Shown here piece by piece: positions 1 through 6,751 of a stretch of DNA of 33,975 nucleotides. How positions within the stretch are numbered: position 1 is the stretch's first letter; each line of letters opens with the position of its first letter. The stretch is from Anoxybacillus thermarum (lineage in GTDB: Bacteria; Bacillota; Bacilli; Bacillales; Anoxybacillaceae), in contig NZ_JXTH01000029.1 of assembly GCF_000836725.1 (NCBI RefSeq), forward strand, positions 1-33,975, in the 5' to 3' direction. The notes below the pieces were generated by a model that made no database searches, had not been told where the DNA came from, and was given only the letters and a program-made list of their open reading frames with translations. The position numbers were made by a program, and so were the translations under genes.

Positions 1-253
1 AGTCCAAGCGGGTTGAACAGGCCAAACGGAAGGCAGGACGGTTGTGGGCAGATGTGGTGCGTCAGAATCTACCGTGTCTGCAGCGGTCATCCGGGACGCC
101 GATCCATCAAGCGTTGTCGGCGCTTCGGGATTTTGGTTGGGTGTAAAAAAATGGAATACAATATCATCACTTCAAGATGAGGGATGAGAGTCCAAAAGCG
201 CTTACGATATCAATTCCTGAAAATGGTTCGCTAACTAGTGATTGACAACACCC
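1..253 (+). mobile_element. Right (3') end of an ISLre2-type insertion sequence, partial
   Basis: The window opens inside a transposase C-terminus that stops at 146. Non-coding sequence follows. Read as its reverse complement from about 253 inward, it carries GGGTG (249-253), TTCAGGAATTGAT (209-221) and GGACTCTCATCCC (181-193). The left end of the element at the other window edge carries GGGTG, TTCAGGAATGAT and GGACTCTCTCCCT in the same order, so the two look like inverted ends of one IS family. The outer boundary at about 253 is inferred from GGGTG and could be off by tens of bases. No target duplication can be tested because the rest of this copy lies outside the window. Confidence 0.6.
3..146 (+). 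CDS. Transposase C-terminal fragment (ISLre2/UPF0236-like), cut by window edge
   Basis: An open frame runs from the first bases to a TAA at 144-146 and encodes 47 residues ending ALSALRDFGWV. It is basic at the start (SKRVEQAKRKAGRLW) and contains NLPCLQRSSGTPIHQAL. From memory this resembles the C-terminus of UPF0236/ISLre2 transposases, which end in a NLPYLQ-SSGTP-type stretch. The inverted-end match with the right-hand element supports the family call. The gene starts before the window, so intactness cannot be judged. It could belong to another transposase family; a protein search would settle that. Confidence 0.55.
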   Translation, partial: SKRVEQAKRKAGRLWADVVRQNLPCLQRSSGTPIHQALSALRDFGWV

Positions 254-313
254 GTAGTGAACCGAAAAAATGTTCTCCACAAAGTCTTGACTGACTCTTA
301 ACAAGTATGTTCA

Positions 314-342
314 TTGACAGAATAAATTCCGTTGAATATAAT
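314..342 (+). promoter_or_regulatory. Consensus sigma-A promoter of the antitoxin RNA
   Basis: TTGACA (314-319) and TATAAT (337-342) match both hexamers perfectly with a 17-bp spacer. Transcription should start near 349. It lies about 60 bp past the inferred IS end and points at the 45-bp repeats and toxin gene. Type III antitoxin RNAs must be made in excess over toxin mRNA, so a strong promoter here fits. Confidence 0.85.
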
Positions 343-433
343 GAGAATATAAATGTGGGGTGTTTTAGTTACCTACGATTGTCTTTTCGCTGCCATTAGA
401 AATTGCGGCGGCAAAAGATCGGACGAATGATTT

Positions 434-534
434 GAAAACTTGTCGCTCATCCGCAGGCGACTAATAAGTGGCGGACTCGAAAACTTGTCGCTCATCCGCA
501 GGCGACTAATAAGTGGCGGACTCGAAAACTTGTC
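434..534 (+). repeat. 45-bp tandem repeat, 2.24 copies, pseudoknot-forming
   Basis: Copy 1 is 434-478, copy 2 is 479-523, and a partial third copy (GAAAACTTGTC) is 524-534. The two full copies are identical. In copy 1, GTCGC (442-446) pairs with GCGAC (457-461), and TCCGC in the loop (450-454) pairs with GCGGA downstream (471-475). The two 5-bp stems interleave as an H-type pseudoknot with loops of 3, 2 and 9 nt. Copy 2 does the same 45 bases later. Repeats directly abut with no unique spacers, which rules out CRISPR. Confidence 0.9.
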
Positions 535-537
535 AAA

Positions 538-564
538 AAAAGAAGCGGGGTGTCCGCTTCTTTT
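538..564 (+). terminator. Rho-independent terminator between antitoxin repeats and toxin gene
   Basis: AAAAGAAGCGG (538-548) pairs perfectly over 11 bp with CCGCTTCTTTT (554-564), loop GGTGT. The run of T closes the stem on the plus strand. It lies between the repeats and the toxin start at 588, the position where type III loci keep a terminator that lets only some transcripts into the toxin gene. Confidence 0.85.
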
Positions 565-587
565 CCTTTGGATTGGGGTATTATGAT

Positions 588-1094
588 ATGTCTGAACATT
601 TTAAAATTTATTTCATCAAAGAAGAATTTTTTTCAATCACCGACTGGACACAATACAAAGTACCTATAAAAGAGAGAAGACCTGCGTTAATTTTAGTCAT
701 TGAAAAAGAAGAATTCCCTAATGGGCTTTTTTGTATTCCAATCACAAAAGATGATGATAAAAACGGAAAGATGAAAGCATTATCGATGAAAAGACCAGAT
801 TTTATACACCCCATTAAAATAAATCGTTATGATAGTTATTTATTGATACAAAATATGTATATTATTCATAAAGAATTCATTGGACAACCATATACTTTAA
901 ATGATGTTCCTTTTGAAATTAAAAACACGAAACTGCGGGGAGAAATAATGAAAAAAGTAAAAAAAGTGGATGCACTTTTGAAACAAGGTATCATTCATTA
1001 CGTACCAAGAGAAAAAGTGTTTGAAATCCAATTGAAATATCTAGAAGACAAAAGAATTCTTGAAAGGACAAATATCATAAATAACCATACCTAA
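588..1094 (+). CDS. Putative type III toxin, ToxN/AbiQ-like endoribonuclease
   Basis: The 168-residue protein begins MSEHFKIYFIKEEFF. Residues about 30-55 (RRPALILVIEKEEF then LFCIPITK) and a later HPIKIN...LLIQNMYII stretch recall the ToxN/AbiQ/CptN fold, where a P-A/F-I-G/L-I-V-L segment is followed by a Pro-Leu/Ile-Thr/Ser strand. Known members are RNases held inactive by repeat RNA. The assignment rests mainly on context: promoter, pseudoknot repeats and terminator immediately upstream. The frame stays open back to 513 inside the repeats, but that start would translate antitoxin RNA. ATG 588 has GGGG (575-578) nine bases upstream and gives a ToxN-like N-terminus. The gene is much more AT-rich than its neighbours (12 G/C in 60 bases at 841-900), suggesting transfer. 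The exact family (ToxN, CptN or TenpN) is unknown. Confidence 0.7.
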   Translation: MSEHFKIYFIKEEFFSITDWTQYKVPIKERRPALILVIEKEEFPNGLFCIPITKDDDKNGKMKALSMKRPDFIHPIKINRYDSYLLIQNMYIIHKEFIGQPYTLNDVPFEIKNTKLRGEIMKKVKKVDALLKQGIIHYVPREKVFEIQLKYLEDKRILERTNIINNHT

Positions 1095-1136
1095 TGAAAA
1101 AGACGGAAATATATTCTGTCTTTCAGATTATTGTTG

Positions 1137-1168
1137 AAAAGAAGGTGCCCGTTTGGACACCTTCTTTT
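1137..1168. terminator. Bidirectional terminator between toxin gene and ktrC
   Basis: AAAAGAAGGTG (1137-1147) pairs over 11 bp with CACCTTCTTTT (1158-1168), with CC/GG pairing inside the loop. T runs follow the stem on both strands, so it can end the toxin transcript (plus) and the ktrC operon (minus). A second hairpin without a T run (AAAGAC 1099-1104 with GTCTTT 1118-1123) sits just before it. Confidence 0.85.
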
Positions 1169-1833
1169 TATTCTCCAACAACTTCGCTTTCAAATCGGTC
1201 AATGTCTTGATCGGCGCCGATGACGATTAAAATATCACCTGCGTAAATGACTTCTGAGGCAAGCGGTGACACGATAATGTCGTTGTTTCGTTTAATCGCA
1301 ACGATGTTAATGCCGTATTTGGCGCGAATGTCTAACTCAAGAAGCGAGTGGCCATGGAGCCGTTCATTTGCGACAATTTCAACGATGCTATGGCGATCGG
1401 ACAGCTCTAAATAATCAAGCACATTGTTTGAAATCATATTGTTCGCAATTCTTTCGCCCATATCCCGCTCAGGATGAACGATATGGTCGGCACCAATTTT
1501 TTTCAACACTTTTTCGTGATAATCGTTTGTCGCCTTTACCGTAATTTTTTCGACGCCAAGCTCTTTTAAAATAAGCGTTGTTAAAATGCTCGCTTGAATG
1601 TTGTCACCGATGGCAACGATGACGTGGTCAAAGTTGCGAATGCCTAAACTTTTCAAAACGTTTTCGTCCGTTGAATCGGCAACGACGGCTTGCGACGCAA
1701 TCGACGCATATTCGTTCACTTTCTCTTCGTTTACATCAATCGCAAGCACTTCCATTCCTTGCTCGCTTAACGTGCGACATACGCTGCCTCCAAAACGCCC
1801 AAGACCGATGACCGCAAATTCTTTTTTCTTCAC
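1168..1833 (-). CDS. ktrC: KtrC-like potassium-uptake regulatory subunit (RCK/TrkA)
   Basis: This 221-residue cytoplasmic protein is the gating ring of a Ktr potassium transporter; the membrane subunit (KtrB/KtrD) is not in the window. An RCK-N Rossmann domain is shown by VIGLGRFGGSVC near the start, with the acidic AIDVNEEKV at the end of strand 2. An RCK-C domain occupies about residues 135-220. In B. subtilis KtrC binds ATP/ADP, and c-di-AMP at RCK-C shuts uptake. The start is GTG at 1833, overlapping the ykuV stop as GTGA with AGGGG eight bases upstream, so translation is probably coupled. KtrA is the main alternative name. Confidence 0.88.
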   Translation of the reverse strand: MKKKEFAVIGLGRFGGSVCRTLSEQGMEVLAIDVNEEKVNEYASIASQAVVADSTDENVLKSLGIRNFDHVIVAIGDNIQASILTTLILKELGVEKITVKATNDYHEKVLKKIGADHIVHPERDMGERIANNMISNNVLDYLELSDRHSIVEIVANERLHGHSLLELDIRAKYGINIVAIKRNNDIIVSPLASEVIYAGDILIVIGADQDIDRFESEVVGE

Positions 1834-2294
1834 GACATATCCCCTCTTGTTTGATATTCATCAATGACGCGGATGATTCGTTTTTCTAACATATTCATTC
1901 CGCCGCTTCCTGCTTGATAATGGCGAAATATACCGTCTGCATCAAATACGTAATACGTCGGTACGCATCGATTATCAAACGCCTCTTTTAACCGATGATC
2001 GTTGTCAATGAAAAGCGGATGCGTAATCCCATATTGTTCCGCAAGCTGTTTGACGGCTTCAACGTTTTCATCTCCGTCGCGACGCGGCATATGGATGGAG
2101 ATGACGTTTAATTGTCCTTCATAGCGATCGCGAAATTCGTTCACTTGTTTGATTCCGTCTTTACAAAGATGGCAGCTAACCGCCCAAAAATGAATGAGCG
2201 TCGGTTTGCCGATGAGCTGTTCGCGAGTGACGTTTCCGTTTAGTACGACTGTTGCTCCGTCTAATAATGGCATAGGCTCTCGTAATTTCATCAT
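1830..2294 (-). CDS. ykuV: Thiol-disulfide oxidoreductase, YkuV-like thioredoxin fold
   Basis: The 154-residue protein matches B. subtilis YkuV from memory almost throughout ([45 protein letters not shown]). The redox pair is C41-H-L-C44, and the cis-proline loop is CVPTYYVF. There is no signal peptide, so it should act in the cytoplasm as a ResA/TlpA-like reductant; the natural partner is unknown. The start overlaps the dapL stop (ATGA) behind AAAGGA. Upstream genes ykuS, ykuT and ykuU, present in B. subtilis between dapL and ykuV, are missing here. Confidence 0.9.
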   Translation of the reverse strand: MMKLREPMPLLDGATVVLNGNVTREQLIGKPTLIHFWAVSCHLCKDGIKQVNEFRDRYEGQLNVISIHMPRRDGDENVEAVKQLAEQYGITHPLFIDNDHRLKEAFDNRCVPTYYVFDADGIFRHYQAGSGGMNMLEKRIIRVIDEYQTRGDMS

Positions 2295-3424
2295 TCTTCT
2301 TCCTTTACTTTATGATTTCCTTTCCATGCGATATAGCGAGTCAAAAGTTCAATGGCCACACCGATCGCTTCTTCGTTCGGATTTAACTTCGCATGATGCA
2401 AACCGAACGGAGATTGCACGCCGAGCCAAAACATAAAGCCGGGAATGCGCGCGAGCATGTAGCCGAAATCTTCGCCCGTCATCGCTTCTTGGCAACGAAC
2501 GAGCCGAACGTCTGTTTTTTGTTCCACAAATTGCATAAATTCATTCGTTAACGCCTCATCGTTATACACTTGGTAATACATCGAACCGTAATCCATATGC
2601 GCTTCGCAATCGTAAGCGACTTCGATGCCGCGCACGATCGCTTCAATGCGCCCTTTTACTTTTTCCATCGCTTTCGGCGATAACGTGCGAATCGTCCCTT
2701 CTAGTCTTGCCCGCTCGGCAATGACGTTTTGTACGTTGCCGCTCGTCAGTTTGCCAATCGTAATGACCGCGCTATCAAGCGGATTGACGTTGCGGGAGAC
2801 GATCGTTTGCAGCTGCATAATGAGGGCGCTTGCGGCAACGACCATATCTTTCGTTTCATGAGGAAAGGCGGCATGTCCTCCTTTGCCGATTAAATCAATA
2901 AAAAGCTCGGACGTATTCGCAAATAATAACCCTTCTTTTGTCGCAATCGTTCCGACCGGATATTCCGGAGCGATATGCAAAGCGAGCACCATATCGGGCA
3001 TCCATTGTTTCATTTCATCGCTTTCAAGCATCGGAAGCGCCCCACCCGGTCCTTCTTCCGCTGGTTGAAAAATAAAAAGCATGTCGTCGTCAATCGGATG
3101 ATGGACGACGTGGGTGAGCACACCAAGCGCAATCGCCATATGCATATCGTGTCCACATGCATGCATGCGTCCTTCATGCGTCGAGCGAAACGGCACGTCT
3201 GTTTGTTCGTCAATCGGCAATCCGTCCATATCCGTCCGATAACCGATCGTTTTCGTCGGCGCCATGCCGAGAACACGCACGAAAATGCCTGTGCGCCATG
3301 TTTTGATTTGCAACCGTTCTTGTGGGAGACTAGCTAAATAATCTAATATATATCGTTGTGTTTTCCACTCTTGAAAGCCGAGCTCAGGAATTTGATGCAA
3401 ATCGCGGCGAATGTTTATAAACAT
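2291..3424 (-). CDS. dapL: N-acetyldiaminopimelate deacetylase (M20 family)
   Basis: This enzyme removes acetate from N-acetyl-LL-diaminopimelate in the acetylase branch of lysine and peptidoglycan precursor synthesis. The 377-residue M20 metallopeptidase-fold protein shows RTDMDGLP (63-70), HACGHDMH (88-95) and PAEEGPGG (121-128), covering metal ligands and catalytic acid, and GLHHAKLNP near the end. Length and sequence match B. subtilis DapL (YkuR). ATG 3424 follows a strong AAGGAGGG. It lies 43 bp downstream of dapH with a terminator hairpin between them, and overlaps ykuV by 4 bp. Confidence 0.93.
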   Translation of the reverse strand: MFINIRRDLHQIPELGFQEWKTQRYILDYLASLPQERLQIKTWRTGIFVRVLGMAPTKTIGYRTDMDGLPIDEQTDVPFRSTHEGRMHACGHDMHMAIALGVLTHVVHHPIDDDMLFIFQPAEEGPGGALPMLESDEMKQWMPDMVLALHIAPEYPVGTIATKEGLLFANTSELFIDLIGKGGHAAFPHETKDMVVAASALIMQLQTIVSRNVNPLDSAVITIGKLTSGNVQNVIAERARLEGTIRTLSPKAMEKVKGRIEAIVRGIEVAYDCEAHMDYGSMYYQVYNDEALTNEFMQFVEQKTDVRLVRCQEAMTGEDFGYMLARIPGFMFWLGVQSPFGLHHAKLNPNEEAIGVAIELLTRYIAWKGNHKVKEEE

Positions 3425-3441
3425 TTCGATCCCTCCTTTTG

Positions 3442-3469
3442 AAAAAAGCGTGGAATGGATCCACGCTTT
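3442..3469 (-). terminator. Intercistronic terminator between dapH and dapL
   Basis: On the minus strand AAAGCGTGG (3469-3461) pairs perfectly with CCACGCTTT (3453-3445), loop of 7, followed by T residues. It begins at the dapH stop codon. It should reduce readthrough into dapL, ykuV and ktrC, or act as an mRNA 3'-end stabiliser. Confidence 0.75.
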
Positions 3470-4175
3470 ACAGTTGGCGAAGTTCTTGTTTAATTTCTAC
3501 TTTTGCTTTTGTTTTTTCGTCAATTTGTTTAATGACGCGCGCAGGAACGCCTGCAACAACGGTGTATGGAGGCACATCTTCTGTCACGATCGCACCTGCG
3601 GCAACGACGGCACCTTTTCCAACCGTCACTCCTTCTAAAATGACGGCGTTTGCTCCGATCATTACATCATCTTCCACAATGACCGGTTTAGCTGACGGTG
3701 GCTCGATGACACCAGCAAGTACAGCACCCGCACCAACGTGGCAGTTTTTCCCGACTGTCGCACGTCCGCCAAGCACAGCGTTCATATCGATCATCGTTCC
3801 TTCGCCAACAACGGCGCCGATGTTAATGACCGCTCCCATCATAATGACGGCATTATCTCCAATTTGCACTTGATCGCGAATGATCGCTCCCGGCTCGATG
3901 CGCGCTTTTATATGTTTTAAATCAAGAAGAGGAATCGCAGAATTGCGACGGTCGTTTTCCACGACGTAATCTTCAATTTTATGTTTGTTCGCTTCAAGCG
4001 CTGTTTCAATGTCCGTCCATTCGCCAAATACGACGCCTGTCTGACCTGTAATAAATGTTTTCGCGCTCGGGCCAAAATCGATGTCAGCCACGTCTCCTTT
4101 TATGTATACTTTCACAGGTGTTTTCTTTTTGCTGTTTTGAATAAAGGAAATAATTTCATTTGCATCCATCATCAT
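3468..4175 (-). CDS. dapH: Tetrahydrodipicolinate N-acetyltransferase
   Basis: DapH acetylates tetrahydrodipicolinate with acetyl-CoA, the step before transamination and DapL in the diaminopimelate pathway. The 235-residue protein has a short N-terminal DapH domain ([13 protein letters not shown]) and then a left-handed beta-helix of hexapeptide repeats from about residue 90 ([20 protein letters not shown] and following), as in B. subtilis DapH (YkuQ). The first of three consecutive ATG codons (4175) lies eight bases after GGAGG. It is the first gene of the dapH-dapL-ykuV-ktrC run and has its own promoter. Confidence 0.94.
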   Translation of the reverse strand: MMMDANEIISFIQNSKKKTPVKVYIKGDVADIDFGPSAKTFITGQTGVVFGEWTDIETALEANKHKIEDYVVENDRRNSAIPLLDLKHIKARIEPGAIIRDQVQIGDNAVIMMGAVINIGAVVGEGTMIDMNAVLGGRATVGKNCHVGAGAVLAGVIEPPSAKPVIVEDDVMIGANAVILEGVTVGKGAVVAAGAIVTEDVPPYTVVAGVPARVIKQIDEKTKAKVEIKQELRQL

Positions 4176-4206
4176 CGCAACTTCCTCCTTATCATTTTAT
4201 TTTTTT

Positions 4207-4235
4207 ACTTTAACAAATGATATAAACGGTGACAA
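4207..4235 (-). promoter_or_regulatory. Probable sigma-A promoter of dapH
   Basis: On the minus strand TTGTCA (4235-4230) and TAAAGT (4212-4207) are 17 bp apart, about 30 bp before the dapH start. Both hexamers deviate from consensus. The site lies between the darB stop and dapH. Confidence 0.5.
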
Positions 4236-4237
4236 GC

Positions 4238-4657
4238 CTATTGTCGCTTTTCGTACATCGAGCGGTTGAACCGCTTTAATATTTCACGGCGCGTAACGAT
4301 GCCTACAAAATAACCGTCATCATTTTCTACGCATAAAAATGGATGATCAATAAGCAACTTCAACGCTTTTAAAAATGAATCGTTTACATGTAGGCGCGGC
4401 ATGTTGCGCTGCATCACTTGTTCCACTTTCATCGTGTCCAACCGTTCGAACTCGATCCGCTCAATGCCTAAAATGGCATCCATAATCATCGTCATACTAA
4501 TGAGCCCTTGCAGTTTATACGTCATATCTAATACCGGGATAGCTGAATATCCTGTGCGCGTTAAGACGAGTAACGCGTGTTGTAAATGATTCCCCACTTG
4601 CACGTGCGCCACTTTATCGGACGGAATCATTAGTTCAGTCAGCGATGGTTGTTGCAT
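4238..4657 (-). CDS. darB: Paired CBS-domain protein, DarB (YkuL/CbpB)
   Basis: The protein has two CBS repeats and nothing else (about 139 residues). DKVAHVQVGNHLQHALLVLT, SAIPVLD and LGIERIEFERLD match B. subtilis DarB/YkuL from memory. In B. subtilis DarB binds c-di-AMP; the apo form stimulates the (p)ppGpp synthetase Rel and pyruvate carboxylase. The frame extends to 4696, but AAAGGCGG sits right before three ATG codons (4663, 4660, 4657). Only the third has normal spacing (7), so 4657 is preferred. In B. subtilis the gene lies in the same neighbourhood. Confidence 0.85.
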   Translation of the reverse strand: MQQPSLTELMIPSDKVAHVQVGNHLQHALLVLTRTGYSAIPVLDMTYKLQGLISMTMIMDAILGIERIEFERLDTMKVEQVMQRNMPRLHVNDSFLKALKLLIDHPFLCVENDDGYFVGIVTRREILKRFNRSMYEKRQ

Positions 4658-4734
4658 CATCATTCCGCCTTTCACAATATAATCCCCATCTGTCATTGTA
4701 TCATGTTCGTTTCGATATGGAAAAGCGAGAAGTG

Positions 4735-4765
4735 CAATAAAAAAGCCTTCACCTATGTGAAGACT
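4735..4765 (-). terminator. Terminator after ykuJ
   Basis: On the minus strand AGTCTTCAC (4765-4757) pairs with GTGAAGGCT (4752-4744) through nine pairs, one a wobble, with a 4-nt loop and then TTTTTTATT. It separates ykuJ from darB. Confidence 0.8.
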
Positions 4766-5004
4766 TAATTCAACAAATCAAAAATTTCAATGGCGATCAT
4801 ATCAATATTGTCGAACTGATACGATTTCGGCTTCTCGCCTTTTTCGTACACTTCTAATACGAACGTGTTCGTTTTTTCATAATATGTCACGCTACATTTT
4901 TTTTCACCATTGACTTCAAAGTTGCGTTGTGGCGCTTCGTTCGTTCCTGTTTTTTGTTCTTGTAAGCTAATTAACCGTTGGATAATGCCTAATAATTGCG
5001 ACAT
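4765..5004 (-). CDS. ykuJ: YkuJ family protein
   Basis: The 79-residue soluble protein matches B. subtilis YkuJ in length and in motifs: MSQLLGIIQRLISLQE at the start, FEVNGEKKCSV, and YQFDNIDMIAIEIFDLL at the end. Its function is unknown. ATG 5013 lies directly against AAAGGA with no spacing, while ATG 5004 lies nine bases after it and matches the family N-terminus, so 5004 is chosen. It has its own promoter and terminator. B. subtilis ykuK, next to ykuJ there, is absent. Confidence 0.88.
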   Translation of the reverse strand: MSQLLGIIQRLISLQEQKTGTNEAPQRNFEVNGEKKCSVTYYEKTNTFVLEVYEKGEKPKSYQFDNIDMIAIEIFDLLN

Positions 5005-5047
5005 GACATTCATTCCTTTCCGATGCGTATTTCAACGACTATTCACT

Positions 5048-5076
5048 ACTGTACCAATATTCGCGGAAAAAGTAAA
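5048..5076 (-). promoter_or_regulatory. Sigma-A promoter of ykuJ with extended -10
   Basis: On the minus strand TTTACT (5076-5071) is 17 bp from TACAGT (5053-5048), preceded by TG one base before the -10. It sits about 45 bp before the ykuJ start and overlaps the tail of the upstream terminator. Confidence 0.6.
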
Positions 5077-5111
5077 CAAAAACGAAAGCCCACAAAAGCG
5101 GGCTTACGTTT
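5076..5111 (-). terminator. Terminator after the small membrane protein gene
   Basis: On the minus strand AAACG-T-AAGCCC pairs with GGGCTT-T-CGTTT (one internal mismatch), loop about 8, followed by TTG and T-rich sequence. It starts at the stop codon at 5104. Confidence 0.75.
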
Positions 5112-5334
5112 GAAAGGCGACGTATGCGATATACCCGAGCAAAAGGGCGACAAACACGATGTATGCAATAAAAACCGGATTGCGCACATACGGATGAGCG
5201 GCCACTTTTTCACCGACAGGCGTATCGTATTCGCCTTGTACTTTTTGTCGCTTTCCCACTTGATACGTGTAAACAAGTCCCCCAACTAATACCCCGCTAG
5301 CAACAAGTAAAAGCATCCAAGAAAATGTATCCAT
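5104..5334 (-). CDS. Small two-helix membrane protein, function unknown
   Basis: This 76-residue protein has a first membrane segment at about residues 5-23 (WMLLLVASGVLVGGLVYTY), a polar loop (QVGKRQKVQGEYDTPVGEK), and a second membrane segment near the C-terminus (VFIAYIVFVALLLGYIAYVA). No family is recognised. The frame extends to 5388, but AGAGGTGG lies just upstream of ATG 5337/5334, and 5334 has the better spacing. It occupies the place between ykuI and ykuJ where B. subtilis has ykuK. It is followed by its own terminator and may be cotranscribed with ykuI. Confidence 0.65.
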   Translation of the reverse strand: MDTFSWMLLLVASGVLVGGLVYTYQVGKRQKVQGEYDTPVGEKVAAHPYVRNPVFIAYIVFVALLLGYIAYVAFQT

Positions 5335-5432
5335 CATCCCCCACCTCTCTAGGAAACGGTGCGCAAACATCGCCTTGTCGCTGCACAACGTTTGCGCCTT
5401 ACGCTTACTTTTCCACCGCGAACGATGTTTTA

Positions 5433-6647
5433 TTACAAATGGGCGTTATGTTCAAACAAATATTCATACGTTAAATCGATAAACAAATAATGATGTTCAT
5501 CAATCGGATACGAGTATGTGCGAATCGTTTCACCTGTTTCAATGTCGCTGTACAAATCAGATAAAATGCCTCGTTTTCGGGAGCGCATGCGAATAATATT
5601 TTCTAAAAAATACGGACGCCAGCTCCAATTTTTCATTTCGTATTGCGGCTGTAGCTCCCACGTTTCGCCTCGTTTAAATATGTTCGCGGATTGTTGGAAT
5701 CCGTCTTCATCGCATACGTAAATGCGAAAACTACAATCGCTCAAATGTTTAGCTAAGACGGAAATGAGTTCGTTAAACGATGAGACTTTTTTATATTTGG
5801 CGACGAGCTCGGATACGCGCGCTTGAAATTGTTCGGAAATATCGTATAACGTTTGCAGTTTCTTTTTTTCATGTTGAATGAACGTATGAAACTGATTGCG
5901 CAGCCTTTCTTTTAATAAATGTGGCGGAAGAAATGACGGTGACGGTTCGTGCAAATAATAGCCTTGATAATATCGGCCGCCGTTTCGCCACGCATATTGA
6001 AGTTGAAAGGCGTTTTCTATCCCTTCATATAGGAGGGTAGCTCCAATTTTTCGCGCTAAAAGCGAAATGGAATAAAGCACATCATCGTACGATACGATCG
6101 TCGCAGACGTGCGCAACGCACGCAAATCAATTTTTAATAAATCGGGTGCCAACAACCGAATGCGATCTAAGTTGCTGCTTTCTTTCCCAATGTTATCAAC
6201 CGCAATTTGAATGCCGTATGTACGCAAATACGTCAATACGTGCCCAAGCTGTTGAATGTCGCCTTTAAAATGATGCTCGGTTATTTCAAGGACGACTCGG
6301 TTTAATTGTAAACCTTTTTCTTTATATTGAAGAAGAAGTTGCAAAAACGATTCTCCCCGATCGATCATTAGCACGTTCGCATCGCGATTAATGGAAATGA
6401 GCGATGCAGGCTGCTCTTGAACAAACTGTTCGAGCGCTTTTGTCGTTACCGCCACGTCGACTTCCATCCGAAACTCCTCCGGAACCGTTTCGTCGTGAAA
6501 AAATGAGCCGAGGCTCATTACTTCATCTCCTTGTTGAAAGCGCCCAAGCACTTCATATCCGACGATGCATTGCTCGTCGGCGCTAAAAATCGGTTGGTAA
6601 TACGGAACGACTTGATCGATGTGTGTTAAAATGTCTAGCGCATCCAA
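5433..6647 (-). CDS. ykuI: EAL-domain c-di-GMP-binding protein YkuI
   Basis: The 404-residue protein aligns from memory with B. subtilis YkuI over its whole length. The N-terminal EAL domain (about 1-250) has EVLGR at 32-36 in place of EAL, plus VLEITEHHF, AVDNIGKESSNLDRI and LLKIDLRAL. The C-terminal half is the PAS-like YkuI_C domain (CSFRIYVCDEDG, WSWRPYFLENI). YkuI structures bind c-di-GMP; strong phosphodiesterase activity has not, as I recall, been shown. The start is TTG (6647), ten bases after GGAGG; a nearby ATG is out of frame. Confidence 0.92.
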   Translation of the reverse strand: MDALDILTHIDQVVPYYQPIFSADEQCIVGYEVLGRFQQGDEVMSLGSFFHDETVPEEFRMEVDVAVTTKALEQFVQEQPASLISINRDANVLMIDRGESFLQLLLQYKEKGLQLNRVVLEITEHHFKGDIQQLGHVLTYLRTYGIQIAVDNIGKESSNLDRIRLLAPDLLKIDLRALRTSATIVSYDDVLYSISLLARKIGATLLYEGIENAFQLQYAWRNGGRYYQGYYLHEPSPSFLPPHLLKERLRNQFHTFIQHEKKKLQTLYDISEQFQARVSELVAKYKKVSSFNELISVLAKHLSDCSFRIYVCDEDGFQQSANIFKRGETWELQPQYEMKNWSWRPYFLENIIRMRSRKRGILSDLYSDIETGETIRTYSYPIDEHHYLFIDLTYEYLFEHNAHL

Positions 6648-6677
6648 AACGACGCTTCCTCCCCGCTTTTTTCACTC

Positions 6678-6686
6678 ATTATATCA
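6678..6686 (-). promoter_or_regulatory. Extended -10 promoter of ykuI
   Basis: On the minus strand TGATATAAT (6686-6678) is a perfect TATAAT with the TGn extension, about 30 bp before the ykuI start. No good -35 hexamer was found 16-18 bp upstream. Confidence 0.6.
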
Positions 6687-6722
6687 TAAGAAACGCGCCC
6701 GTTCATCGTACATCATTCCACT

Positions 6723-6751
6723 AAAAAAGCGACGTCAGCAAACGTCGCTTT
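6723..6751 (-). terminator. Terminator after fadH
   Basis: On the minus strand AAAGCGACG (6751-6743) pairs with CGTCGCTTT (6734-6726), followed by a T run. It overlaps the end of fadH and lies before the ykuI promoter. Confidence 0.88.

Larger units (their letters stand above)
349..564 (+). ncRNA. Putative type III antitoxin RNA (ToxI-like) precursor
   Basis: This is the predicted transcript from the consensus promoter to the terminator before the toxin gene. The first 85 nt form a leader that can fold as a hairpin (CTTTTCGCTGCC at 383-394 against GGCGGCAAAAG at 407-417). Then come 2.24 copies of a 45-nt repeat, then the terminator. In known type III systems (ToxIN, AbiQ, CptIN, TenpIN) the toxin cuts such a precursor into repeat-length RNAs that fold as pseudoknots and inhibit it. 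Here each repeat boundary is a purine-rich GAAAAC, a plausible cut site. The layout is seen directly; the function is inferred. Confidence 0.75.

Noticed and set aside
434-534. Tandem repeats as a CRISPR array
   Set aside because: The 45-bp units abut directly with no unique spacers, and no cas genes are present.
513-587. Upstream ATG (513) as the toxin start
   Set aside because: It lies in antitoxin repeat 2, would translate the terminator, and lacks a ribosome site; ATG 588 fits better.
3410-3425. Perfect 16-bp palindrome AATGTTTATAAACATT as an operator
   Set aside because: It is the first codons of dapL, downstream of its ribosome site; most likely coincidence of coding sequence.
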